DNA of 8,138 nucleotides, taken from NCBI GenBank assembly GCA_002772325.1, contig PCSL01000013.1, positions 1 through 8,138 of the forward strand. The letters are read 5' to 3'. The position numbers and the translations under genes are program-made. Positions 1 to 6,350 of this stretch are shown piece by piece; the stretch's first letter is position 1, and every line of letters begins with the position of its first letter. The DNA comes from Chloroflexi bacterium CG23_combo_of_CG06-09_8_20_14_all_45_10. Lineage in GTDB: Bacteria > Chloroflexota > Dehalococcoidia > GIF9 > AB-539-J10. The notes below the pieces were generated by a model, which was given only the letters and a program-made list of their open reading frames with translations, was not told where the DNA came from and did not search any database.

Positions 1-1223
1 GCAAGATTTTTATCCTGTACACCAACATTGACCGCCTGGAGCAACACATGATGGAGCTTGCCCCAAAAGATAAGGATGTCATCGAAGAGTTCATCGAAGG
101 CATACGTGCCTGCACTCGCTTTGAACTGCCTATTGAAGGAGCACCTGGAGTATATGACCCCATTGGTGGATTCAAGTCGTTATCCGAGATGCGGCCCTTC
201 ATACAGGTTGCTCGGAAATGGGCCAGCATATCCATTCAAGATTTTGCCGCACGCTTCAAAAACGCCTTGCTACGCCAAGCTTTTCCTCTCGCCTGGTGGT
301 TTCCCGAACTTACAATGCTAGTGGCACTTATGAGCCTCGCCTGGATGCACCGAAAAGTGGCCGGCTATCCCATAGGCGGCTCATTAGAGTTTTCCCGAGC
401 CATTGAACGACGCTACCGCGACTTGGGAGGCAGGGTCCACTATAACGCACGGGTGACCGAGATCCTGGTAAAGAATGACCGCGCCGTTGGGATCAGATTG
501 GAGGATGGTAGCCAGCACCGAGCAGACTATGTCATCTCTGCTGCCGATGGTCACACGACCATCTTTGACATACTAGATGGCAAATACGCCGACGAAAAGA
601 TCCGAGGTTACTACGACAACCTTCCCATCTGCCCCTCTTTGGTCCATATAGCTCTGGGGGTAGACCGCTCATTCGAGGAGATACCTCCTTCCGTAATGGG
701 GCTAAACTTCCCTCTTGATAAGCCAGTCACTATCGCTGATAGGGAGTGGGGACAGCCGGGGGCGGGTGTGCATATCTACAATTTCGACCCTACCCTAGCC
801 CCAGCGGGCAAGACGGTGGTGAAGGTCATGTTCCCCTCAGATTATGCTTACTGGAGACGATTGCGGGATGAGCCTGAGCGCTATAAGCGGGAGAAAGAGC
901 AAATCGCTGACCAAGTGGTGGCTTTGCTCGACAAGCGCTTCCCGGGGCTGGCTGCCCAGGTGAAGATGCGTGACGTGGCTACACCGCTCACTTTCCATCG
1001 TTACACCGGCAACTGGCAGGGCATCTTTGAAGGATGGATGATCACGCCAGAAACCTGGAGGTTGCGCATGAGCAAAACCTTGCCCGGGCTTGATGGCTTT
1101 TATATGGCCGGGCAGTGGGTTGAGCCAGGAGGTGGTGTGCCCATGGTAGCTATGTCAGGCCGCAATGCAATTCAGATGATTTGCCGCCAAGATAAGAAGC
1201 CATTTGCGGCAAAGATTCCATGA
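1..1223 (+). CDS. CrtI/phytoene desaturase-like NAD(P)/FAD-dependent oxidoreductase, 5' end missing
   Basis: The frame is open from the first base (codons in register from position 3) to TGA at 1221-1223, giving 406 residues, so the gene begins before the window. The ATG at 48 is internal: the 15 codons before it (KIFILYTNIDRLEQH) read as ordinary protein. The C-terminus carries the typical CrtI-family flavin-binding end, YMAGQWVEPGGGVPMV, at about in-window residues 367-382, followed by SGRNAIQ. Mid-protein, YPIGGSLEFSRAIERRY and the later YVISAADGHTTIFD match the family's substrate/FAD domain. The N-terminal Rossmann GxGxxG motif must lie upstream of the window. Relatives desaturate, isomerise or saturate polyisoprenoid or carotenoid-like substrates at the membrane; the substrate cannot be read from this sequence. 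G+C is clearly higher than in the genes that follow. Family assignment is firm, precise reaction unknown. Confidence 0.88.
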   Translation, partial: KIFILYTNIDRLEQHMMELAPKDKDVIEEFIEGIRACTRFELPIEGAPGVYDPIGGFKSLSEMRPFIQVARKWASISIQDFAARFKNALLRQAFPLAWWFPELTMLVALMSLAWMHRKVAGYPIGGSLEFSRAIERRYRDLGGRVHYNARVTEILVKNDRAVGIRLEDGSQHRADYVISAADGHTTIFDILDGKYADEKIRGYYDNLPICPSLVHIALGVDRSFEEIPPSVMGLNFPLDKPVTIADREWGQPGAGVHIYNFDPTLAPAGKTVVKVMFPSDYAYWRRLRDEPERYKREKEQIADQVVALLDKRFPGLAAQVKMRDVATPLTFHRYTGNWQGIFEGWMITPETWRLRMSKTLPGLDGFYMAGQWVEPGGGVPMVAMSGRNAIQMICRQDKKPFAAKIP

Positions 1224-1427
1224 GTCTGATTCTGGATTCGAGGGTAAAAAGGGGAGATACAATACTGCCCACCTCACTCACGACTTGTTTGTAGTTCGCT
1301 TCCCTTATTCAACTGCCTTGGGCACTTCGCAAACAGGCAGAACGTTATCTGAACAAAACGGTTATTAAGTTGAAACTAAATTGCCAATGTAATATGTTAT
1401 GCCTAAAAACCAAGGAGGTTATCAAAA
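1224..1427. other. Intergenic region, 204 nt
   Basis: No ORF or strong hairpin was found. The only readable signal is a promoter-like pair close to the next gene, listed separately. The base composition drops within this gap from the G+C-rich upstream gene to the A+T-richer genes downstream. Confidence 0.5.
1370..1398 (+). promoter_or_regulatory. Putative sigma-70 promoter for the VOC/zinc-ribbon gene
   Basis: A -35-like TTGAAA (1370-1375, 5 of 6 to TTGACA) is followed after 17 nt by a -10-like TATGTT (1393-1398, 4 of 6 to TATAAT). Initiation near 1405 would leave a leader of about 23 nt that holds the Shine-Dalgarno sequence. Spacing is ideal, but this is by-eye pattern matching only. Confidence 0.4.
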
Positions 1428-2048
1428 ATGGGTGTTATTTCTCCCACTTTAGCCGTAAGGAACATGAAGCAGACGATTGAATTCTATAAGGATTCTCTCG
1501 GGTTTAAGATGGGGATGGCTTTTCCCAACGCAGACAATCCAGAGTATGCCGACCTCTCCAAGGACGGGATGGTTCTGATGTTTATTCCGGCTGAAAATGT
1601 CGGTATTGGCAGTGAAGAAAAGCTGGGCATTGGCGTGAACCTTTATATGAACATAGATGGGGACATTGATGAGTATTACAATGAATTGAAGAATAGGAAG
1701 GTGAGGATTGCGACTGAGATAAAAGATGAACCTTATGGTATCAGGGACTTTACAGTCGAGGATATTGAGGGATATAAATTGACATTCTGTCAGAAATCTA
1801 AAGCTATTAAGAATTGTATGAGCTGCGGCATGCCTATGACCAAGCCAGAGGATTTTGGCGGAGGAAACCCGGCAAATCTGTACTGCTTACACTGTTCAAA
1901 GCCAGATGGCAGTCTCAAAAGCTACGACGAGGTATTTGAGGGTATGGTCAACTTTATGATGATGTCCCAGAAGATGGACAGGAAAACCGCTGAGAGCGCA
2001 GCAAAAGAGTACATGTCGAGGATGCCTGCCTGGGGTGGTGGAGCCTGA
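1428..2048 (+). CDS. VOC (glyoxalase/bleomycin-resistance-like) domain fused to a zinc-ribbon domain
   Basis: 206 residues. The ATG at 1428 follows a strong AAGGAGG (1412-1418) with 9 nt spacing. Residues 1-125 form one VOC module with two beta-alpha-beta-beta-beta halves: it begins ISPTLAVRNMKQTIEFYKDSLGF and ends YGIRDFTVEDIEGYKLTF. Residues 128-206 resemble the 'putative zinc ribbon' domain, with C130-x2-C133 (CMSCGMPM) and C153-x2-C156 (YCLHC), then KPDGSLKSYDEVFEGM and a helical tail. The His/Glu metal ligands usual in catalytic VOC enzymes are not evident: there is no His near residue 6, and the last strand reads GYKLTF without Glu. A binding or sensing role, or an enzyme needing a partner subunit, is therefore as likely as glyoxalase activity. 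Probably cytosolic, with no signal peptide. Domain calls are confident, function is not known. Confidence 0.85.
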   Translation: MGVISPTLAVRNMKQTIEFYKDSLGFKMGMAFPNADNPEYADLSKDGMVLMFIPAENVGIGSEEKLGIGVNLYMNIDGDIDEYYNELKNRKVRIATEIKDEPYGIRDFTVEDIEGYKLTFCQKSKAIKNCMSCGMPMTKPEDFGGGNPANLYCLHCSKPDGSLKSYDEVFEGMVNFMMMSQKMDRKTAESAAKEYMSRMPAWGGGA

Positions 2049-2237
2049 GTCTACGAATGTCTATCATTTTGTATTCCTTGCCAGTTACAACCGCTCCTGT
2101 CGTCGTTCTCTTTACAAATAAGAGTGGAGCAACGGAAAATCCTTGATTCTCCAAAATTGCCCTCGCAACTTCTCTTATCCGTAATACCGTAGGCGAAATG
2201 CTGACTTTCAGGGCGAATGGCAAGAGGAAGGCGAAGA

Positions 2238-2810
2238 ATGTCGCTTATACCAGCTTTTGAAATAGGTTTATGGAATGCCTGGATTTTCACATTTTATCAC
2301 TTCGCGCCTCCTGCCTTGCTGACTCTAATCTATAAAGGTACATTCAAGAGAATGAGTAGTGCTGTTCCGCTTAATAAGACTGAGAAGAAAATCCACATTC
2401 TTATGGAGACAATTTCTGCTCTGGCGTTAATATACTCCATTTTCCTACCCTTAAGATTGGGGACGATGTGGTTTTACCTAAGTCTTCCCATTTGTTTATT
2501 GGGATTGATTATGCACACGATTGCTTCGGTAAATTTCGCTACTACCCCACTTAAGCAGCCCGTTACCAAAGGACTATATCGTTATTCAAGACATCCGATG
2601 TATCTCATTTTCTTTCTGACTTTCATAGGGGTGAGTATAGCTTCGGCTTCATGGCTCTTCTTACTGTTTTCGATTCTAGTTATGGTTTTGACGCCTCCCC
2701 TTGTGATTCCTGAAGAACAGGACTGCTTTGAGAAGTACGGCGATGCCTACCACGAGTATATGAATAGGACACCAAGATGGATAGGAATCCCGAAATCGGG
2801 GGAGAGGTGA
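2238..2810 (+). CDS. Integral membrane methyltransferase, ICMT/PEMT (isoprenylcysteine carboxyl methyltransferase-like) family
   Basis: 190 residues from ATG 2238. This start was chosen over the in-frame ATG at 2217 because AGGAAGG (2225-2231) lies 6 nt upstream and the protein then begins MSLIPAFEIGLWNAW, which looks like a natural N-terminus. Hydrophobic segments lie at about 9-31, 55-72, 76-97, 120-137 and 138-156. The family's cofactor-binding C-terminal half is intact: GLYRYSRHPMYL at 112-122, the Pro-Glu-Glu of PEEQDCFEKYGDAYHEYM at 158-175, and RTPRW at 177-181. The family moves a methyl group from S-adenosylmethionine to lipid-like or isoprenylated acceptors at the inner membrane. Bacterial members are rarely assigned a substrate, and none can be named here. 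It stands alone, 189 nt from each neighbour. Confidence 0.88.
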   Translation: MSLIPAFEIGLWNAWIFTFYHFAPPALLTLIYKGTFKRMSSAVPLNKTEKKIHILMETISALALIYSIFLPLRLGTMWFYLSLPICLLGLIMHTIASVNFATTPLKQPVTKGLYRYSRHPMYLIFFLTFIGVSIASASWLFLLFSILVMVLTPPLVIPEEQDCFEKYGDAYHEYMNRTPRWIGIPKSGER

Positions 2811-2934
2811 TTAATATGCCCCTTCGTTCGCATTATCGTCTAACAGCGTGTATCTGGTTCGGCGCTTCCAGCCCTTGCCCAAATCACGAGACCTTAGAGA
2901 CACACAGACCATTATGTGAAATTCCGTCCCCAGC

Positions 2935-2950
2935 CCTTTGAAAACAAAGG
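2935..2950. other. Small perfect hairpin between the methyltransferase and flavodoxin genes
   Basis: CCTTTG (2935-2940) and CAAAGG (2945-2950) form a perfect 6-bp stem around an AAAA loop. The sequence after it, TATTTATG, is A/T-rich but has no proper U tract, so a terminator for the upstream gene is only a possibility. The rest of this 189-nt gap (2811-2999) contains no gene that I recognise. Confidence 0.25.
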
Positions 2951-2987
2951 TATTTATGTAAGCTTAAAACCAAATTTGAAATACGGA

Positions 2988-3002
2988 AGGTGATAGAAAC
3001 TG
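2988..3002 (+). promoter_or_regulatory. Ribosome binding site defining a CTG start
   Basis: AGGTGAT (2988-2994) is complementary to part of the 16S rRNA 3' end and stands 5 nt before CTG 3000-3002. The SD overlaps the in-frame TAG (2994-2996), so no upstream start is possible. No ATG, GTG or TTG is available in this frame before the FMN loop. Confidence 0.7.
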
Positions 3003-3464
3003 AAAACTCTAATAATTTACGTTTCCCTGCATCATGGCAATACTGAAAAGGTCGCTAAAGCAATGGCAAATGCTCTTGGTGCCGACCTATTACGAGTAGA
3101 GCAGGCAGATATAAATATGCTTTCAGCGTATGACTTAATCGGTTTTGGCTCTGGGGTTTATTTTGGCAAATATCACAAAAGTTTACTGGAGCTTATCGAT
3201 AGATTACCTGTATTAGAAAACAAAAAGGCGTTTATTTTTTCGACAAGTGGAATAAGAAAGATACAGTTCATCCATGATTTCCATAAGCCTCTAAAAGAGA
3301 GACTATTAAAGAAAGGTTTTAATATTATAGGAGAATTTTCTTGTAGGGGATTCGATACATATGGAGCATCTAAGATTATTGGTGGAATAAAGAAGGGCAG
3401 ACCCAATGAAAAAGACTTGAACCAAGCAGAGAATTTTGCCAGAGTTCTGAAAGATAGAAAATAA
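3000..3464 (+). CDS. Flavodoxin-family protein with CTG start codon
   Basis: 154 residues if translation starts at CTG 3000. The frame is closed by TAG at 2994-2996, and the first ATG (3063) would remove the first beta strand and the FMN phosphate loop. That N-terminal stretch, KTLIIYVSLHHGNTEKVAKA, is textbook flavodoxin: a beta strand, then S-x3-G-N-T and the helix start. A Shine-Dalgarno AGGTGAT (2988-2994) sits 5 nt before the CTG. Later family features are YDLIGFGSGVYFGKYHKSLL, the strand KKAFIFSTSG, and a C-terminal GRPNEKDLNQAENFARVL that resembles small flavodoxins acting as electron carriers or flavin reductase partners. Probably cytosolic with one FMN. It lies 24 nt before the nuclease-like gene, so the two are probably co-transcribed. 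The family is firm; the CTG start is inferred from frame, SD and motif. Confidence 0.88.
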   Translation: MKTLIIYVSLHHGNTEKVAKAMANALGADLLRVEQADINMLSAYDLIGFGSGVYFGKYHKSLLELIDRLPVLENKKAFIFSTSGIRKIQFIHDFHKPLKERLLKKGFNIIGEFSCRGFDTYGASKIIGGIKKGRPNEKDLNQAENFARVLKDRK

Positions 3465-3488
3465 TTTTGGTGGAGGGAGAACTAAGAA

Positions 3489-4136
3489 ATGAACGAAATA
3501 CTTGGATATGGGGAAGACGCTTTTACTTTCTGGGCATTAAAAAGACGCCTTTCTGAAATCCTAAAGGATTTACATGATCAAACTGAGCCATCAGACTGTC
3601 TTATATTCTTTCGCCCTAGCTTTGGCCGAAGAGGAGGGAGGGGAAGAGCAGAATTCGGGGAGTTTGATGCGATTTTAGCTTCCCCGCAAAATATTTATTT
3701 GATAGAGAGCAAGTGGGATAATCTCTCGGAAAACAAAAACGAACAAATTGAACTTATTGATGAAGAAGTACTGCGACATAAAATCTTTTCGTGGTACCTG
3801 AGAAATTGGGATGCTCAGAAATATAGCGGCGACTGGCAAAAATTTAAGATTGATTTTGAAAGTAATTTTACGGGTACAAAGAATTTTTCAGACAGGAAGA
3901 TTGCTCCAGCTGGAAGCCGCCTTGCCAAAAATCTGGAGTTCGTACTGAACAAGTTACAAGAGCACTGTAAAAGATACTCATGTGAATATGGAAAGCCGAG
4001 GAATATATTGCTCTACTTTCATGGAAACAAATCCGAGGAGATAAAGAGGGTTGCAGCAGGAGACTTGAATTTCGAAGTGGTAAATATTGATTATAGCGAA
4101 TACACTTCAGGTAATTTTATTACTTTGGATTGCTAG
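3489..4136 (+). CDS. PD-(D/E)XK nuclease-like protein of unknown role
   Basis: 215 residues. ATG 3489 has GGAGGG at 3472-3477 (11 nt spacing). I recognise no named family, but the residue pattern fits the restriction-endonuclease-like fold: an N-terminal helix with E9 (GYGEDAFTFWALKRRL), then D60 in GEFDAIL, then E73-S-K75 in IYLIESKW, with 12 residues between D60 and E73 as expected for the catalytic hairpin. A Gly/Arg-rich stretch, GRRGGRGR at 46-53, precedes the core and could contact nucleic acid. The middle is Trp-rich (SWYLRNWD, GDWQKF), and a later strand, NILLYFHGN, lies near residue 172. No DNA-binding or helicase domain is fused and no methyltransferase partner lies nearby, so a classical restriction system is not indicated. 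It probably shares a transcript with the flavodoxin 24 nt upstream. The fold is an inference from motifs; function is unknown. Confidence 0.72.
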   Translation: MNEILGYGEDAFTFWALKRRLSEILKDLHDQTEPSDCLIFFRPSFGRRGGRGRAEFGEFDAILASPQNIYLIESKWDNLSENKNEQIELIDEEVLRHKIFSWYLRNWDAQKYSGDWQKFKIDFESNFTGTKNFSDRKIAPAGSRLAKNLEFVLNKLQEHCKRYSCEYGKPRNILLYFHGNKSEEIKRVAAGDLNFEVVNIDYSEYTSGNFITLDC

Positions 4137-4166
4137 AACCCTCTACCTTCCTTCCTAGCTCCTCCC

Positions 4167-4238
4167 CATTATTTCGAGCAAATGAAACAATCTTATGGCT
4201 ATTTCTGAGATTGGCGTGCTTCGGCTCACCGCAATGAT
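4167..4238. repeat. Degenerate interspersed palindromic repeat ('CATTGCGAGC...CGCAATGA' type)
   Basis: The left half (4167-4193, starting CATTATTTCGAGC and ending CAATCT) and the right half (4207-4238, GAGATT...CACCGCAATGAT) look like the decayed arms of a palindrome. AATCT/AGATT near the centre and CATT/AATG at the ends still pair, and the intervening bases have diverged. Similar 'cattgcgagc...caatct...agattg...cgcaatgac' elements are dispersed in many environmental bacterial genomes; that comparison is from memory. Confidence 0.45.
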
Positions 4239-4303
4239 AAAGGGGGAAGAGGTTGCCCGTCGCAAAGAAAGAGTTAGAAAGTTATTCCATTGCTAACCAT
4301 TTT

Positions 4304-4350
4304 GCGGAGTTTACACTGGTGAAGCCGAAGCTCTGAATCCTGACGATAGG
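4304..4350. repeat. Diverged copy of the 64-bp repeat
   Basis: GCGGAGTTTACACTG (4304-4318) matches positions 6306-6320 of the downstream copy exactly, then GAAGCCGAAG (4321-4330) and a decayed tail, CTGAATCCTGACGATAGG, that parallels CTCAGAATGACAGG. It is therefore a third, older copy of the repeat at 4365-4428 and 6292-6355. Confidence 0.65.
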
Positions 4351-4364
4351 AAGGAACTGAAGCG

Positions 4365-4428
4365 GAGATTCTTCGGTCGCGGAGTTTATACTGAGCGAAG
4401 CCGAAGTGCTCCCTCAGAATGACAGGAG
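4365..4428. repeat. 64-bp dispersed repeat, copy A
   Basis: These 64 bases recur at 6292-6355 in the same orientation with one difference (T at 4389, C at 6316). The repeat begins GAGATTCTTCGGTCGCGGAG and ends CTCCCTCAGAATGACAGGAG. It is the right arm of the longer palindromic element seen complete at 6231-6350; copy A lacks the matching left arm. Confidence 0.92.
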
Positions 4429-4429
4429 G

Positions 4430-4493
4430 CGAAGGGCTCAGGGCTTCGGCTTACACGCTCACAATGACAGGAAGGCCGAAGGGCTCAGGGCTT
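4430..4493. repeat. 17-bp direct repeat pair inside the repeat cluster
   Basis: CGAAGGGCTCAGGGCTT occurs at 4430-4446 and again, identically, at 4477-4493. Each copy is followed within about 15 to 18 nt by a CAATGACA end (4462-4469 and 4507-4514), so two short units of the same repeat type appear to have been tandemly duplicated or nested. Confidence 0.8.
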
Positions 4494-4534
4494 AGGCGCA
4501 GCCTCGCAATGACATGGTGAAGGCGGTTTTATAG

Positions 4535-4563
4535 TTATATTAACGGCGCAGATAAGCTATAAT
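4535..4563 (+). promoter_or_regulatory. Putative promoter for nnr (strong -10, weak -35)
   Basis: A perfect TATAAT (4558-4563) lies 66 nt before the nnr start. The best-placed -35 region at 17 nt spacing, TTATAT (4535-4540), matches only 2 of 6 bases, so the promoter would be weak or activator-dependent. It lies just beyond the repeat cluster. Confidence 0.35.
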
Positions 4564-4629
4564 CCACTTTATCAAGATAGATATCCCGAAAGCGCATTGA
4601 GCGCAATTTCTGACAGGAGGTAAAAATAA

Positions 4630-6204
4630 ATGAAGGTAAGCACAGTAGCTCAGATGGGAAATTTGGACATGTCCGCCACAGAGGAATTTGGCATCTCACA
4701 AGATCTTTTGATGGAGAACGCAGGCCAGGCGGTATATTTTGTCATATTGAAGGAGTTCGGGGTAAAGAATAAGAAGTTCGCCGTTTTCTGTGGCACAGGC
4801 AATAACGGTGGAGATGGGCTTGTTGTGGCCAGGAAGATTCACTCCAACGGCGGAGAGGCGAAGGTCTTTCTTTTAGACGATGAAGCCAAATTTAAAGGAG
4901 CAGCGGAGAAGAATTTTGAAATAGCATCAAAGATGCCTATCGAGATTTCTAAAGTCAGCTCAATTGAATCCGTGAAAATCGCCGTTCTCAACTCCGATGC
5001 CATTGTGGATGCCATATTTGGCACAGGTCTTATCCGGGAGGTCAGCGGGATATACAAGGATGTAATTCAACTGATAAATGAGAGCAAAAAGACAGTGTTC
5101 AGCGTTGACATCCCCTCAGGCATAAATGGCGATACTGCAGAGGTGATGGGCATAGCGGTAAAAGCAAATTACACCATAACGTTTGGACTCCCTAAGATAG
5201 GGAATATGCTTTATCCTGGATATGACCACTGCGGAAAGTTGTATGTTTCACATATATCTTTCCCGCCTTCGCTTTACAATGCCGATTCCATAAGAGTAGA
5301 AATCAACAATCCAATAGAGCTTCCTAAAAGAAGCAAAGATGCTCATAAAGGAGATTTTGGAGAGGTCCTCTTTATTGCTGGTGCTTCGAGTTATCTTGGG
5401 GCACCATATTTCTCCGCTTTGTCTTTCCTCAAAGCTGGAGGAGGATATTCCCGTCTAGCCACACCTGTATCCATTTCATCGTTCCTGGCAAACAAAGGAA
5501 GCGAAATCGTCTTCGTTCCCCAAAAAGAGACACTATCAGGAAGCATAGCGTTGGAAAATAAGGACAATTTATTAGAGCTTTCAGAAAGAGTGGATATGGT
5601 GGTTATGGGGCCAGGTCTTTCTTTAAACGGAGAAACACAGGAACTTGTAAGGCAATTGGCACAGGAGATAAAGAAACCTTTGCTTATAGATGGCGACGGA
5701 ATTACTGCTATCTCAAAAGATATAGAAATAATTAAGAACAGGAAGACAGAAACGATTCTTACACCTCATATGGGTGAGATGTCGAGAATGACAAAAATGG
5801 AGATAAGCGAGCTAAACAAAAACAAGATAGGCGTTTCGCAGCGCACAGCAAAGGAACTCAATGCCATGATTGTCTTAAAGGGGGCTCATTCTCTCATAGG
5901 CTATCCGGATGGAGAGATTTTTATTAATACCAGTGGAAATCCAGGAATGGCAACAGCTGGAAGTGGCGATGTGCTAACGGGAACTATCGCTGCTATGTTT
6001 GGGCTGGGACTATCTCTCAGAGAGGCAGTGAGAATAGGCGTGTTTATGCACGGATTTTCTGGAGACCTGGCGGCAAAGGATAAAGGTGAAGATGGCATAA
6101 CCGCGCAGGATATACTGGATTATCTCCCTACCACGCTAAAGCGCTATAGAGAGGATTTCGATGAAATCTCGGAAAACCTATATGAAAGCATTTTCATTGT
6201 ATAA
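4630..6204 (+). CDS. nnr: Bifunctional NAD(P)H-hydrate epimerase / ADP-dependent NAD(P)H-hydrate dehydratase
   Basis: 524 residues, full length for the fused enzyme. ATG 4630 follows AGGAGGT (4615-4621) at 8 nt. The N-terminal epimerase (NnrE/YjeF_N, about 1-215) shows LLMENAGQA (26-34), CGTGNNGGDG (54-63), the DAIFGTGL loop (126-133) and VDIPSGINGDT (159-169). The C-terminal dehydratase (NnrD, ribokinase-like, about 235-505) shows KGDFGEVLFIAG, KAGGGYSRLATP, GPGLS, TPHMGEM, VLKG and GNPGMATAGSGDVLTG, with the catalytic Asp at D447. The usual DADAL motif reads DGDGI here, a tolerable variant. The enzyme repairs NAD(P)H damaged by hydration: the epimerase interconverts R- and S-NAD(P)HX, and the dehydratase uses ADP to restore NAD(P)H. 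It is cytosolic. Repeat clusters flank it on both sides, so it is probably transcribed alone. Confidence 0.96.
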   Translation: MKVSTVAQMGNLDMSATEEFGISQDLLMENAGQAVYFVILKEFGVKNKKFAVFCGTGNNGGDGLVVARKIHSNGGEAKVFLLDDEAKFKGAAEKNFEIASKMPIEISKVSSIESVKIAVLNSDAIVDAIFGTGLIREVSGIYKDVIQLINESKKTVFSVDIPSGINGDTAEVMGIAVKANYTITFGLPKIGNMLYPGYDHCGKLYVSHISFPPSLYNADSIRVEINNPIELPKRSKDAHKGDFGEVLFIAGASSYLGAPYFSALSFLKAGGGYSRLATPVSISSFLANKGSEIVFVPQKETLSGSIALENKDNLLELSERVDMVVMGPGLSLNGETQELVRQLAQEIKKPLLIDGDGITAISKDIEIIKNRKTETILTPHMGEMSRMTKMEISELNKNKIGVSQRTAKELNAMIVLKGAHSLIGYPDGEIFINTSGNPGMATAGSGDVLTGTIAAMFGLGLSLREAVRIGVFMHGFSGDLAAKDKGEDGITAQDILDYLPTTLKRYREDFDEISENLYESIFIV

Positions 6205-6230
6205 AGAATTAGCTAGTGACCCTGCCCTTT

Positions 6231-6350
6231 GTCATTCTGAGCCCTGTGGGCGAAGAATCTCCTTAGACTCTTCGCGGAGTTTATCCTGAGCGAGATTCTT
6301 CGGTCGCGGAGTTTACACTGAGCGAAGCCGAAGTGCTCCCTCAGAATGAC
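6231..6350. repeat. 120-bp imperfect palindromic interspersed repeat
   Basis: The outer arms GTCATTCTGAG (6231-6241) and CTCAGAATGAC (6340-6350) are perfect 11-bp inverted repeats. Inner arms CGAAGAATCTC (6251-6261) and GAGATTCTTCG (6292-6302) are another perfect 11-bp pair. The element also contains a 21-nt direct repeat, beginning CGCGGAGTTTA and ending CTGAGCGA, at 6273-6293 and 6305-6325 (19 of 21 identical). It has no ORF, so it is a MITE-like or REP-like element at most. As RNA it could fold at the nnr 3' end and act as a terminator or stability element, but no U tract follows. Confidence 0.8.

Larger units (their letters stand above)
4137..4629. other. 493-nt non-coding region made largely of decayed interspersed repeats
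   Basis: No credible gene on either strand. From about 4167 to 4516 the sequence is a chain of half-elements ending in variants of CAATGAC or GAATGAC followed by AGG: 4231-4243, 4416-4426, 4461-4471 and 4505-4516, plus a degenerate one at 4339-4350. The last 110 nt hold a -10-like TATAAT and the Shine-Dalgarno sequence of nnr. Recognisable sub-elements are listed separately. Confidence 0.7.

Noticed and set aside
1954..2223. Minus-strand ORF of 89 aa opposite the VOC gene end and the following gap
   Set aside because: About a third overlaps the VOC gene antisense, no convincing SD was seen, and no family is recognisable. Its first 55 residues look protein-like, so a remnant cannot be fully excluded.
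2217..2237. Upstream ATG for the membrane methyltransferase
   Set aside because: It adds only MARGRRR, part of which is the SD of the better start at 2238.
2811..2880. Possible integron attC-like site (CGTCTAACAGCG)
   Set aside because: Only a TAACA-like core is present. No matching inverted core or paired arms were found and no integrase is visible.
3063..3464. Flavodoxin beginning at the first ATG (133 aa)
   Set aside because: This removes the first strand and the FMN phosphate loop, which are clearly encoded from 3000.
4137..4170. Terminator after the nuclease-like gene
   Set aside because: The pyrimidine-rich stretch CTACCTTCCTTCC has no inverted repeat and no U-tract hairpin.
4304..4516. 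CRISPR-like array in the repeat cluster
   Set aside because: Repeat units differ in length and sequence, spacing is irregular, and the units match a dispersed palindromic family. No cas genes are present.
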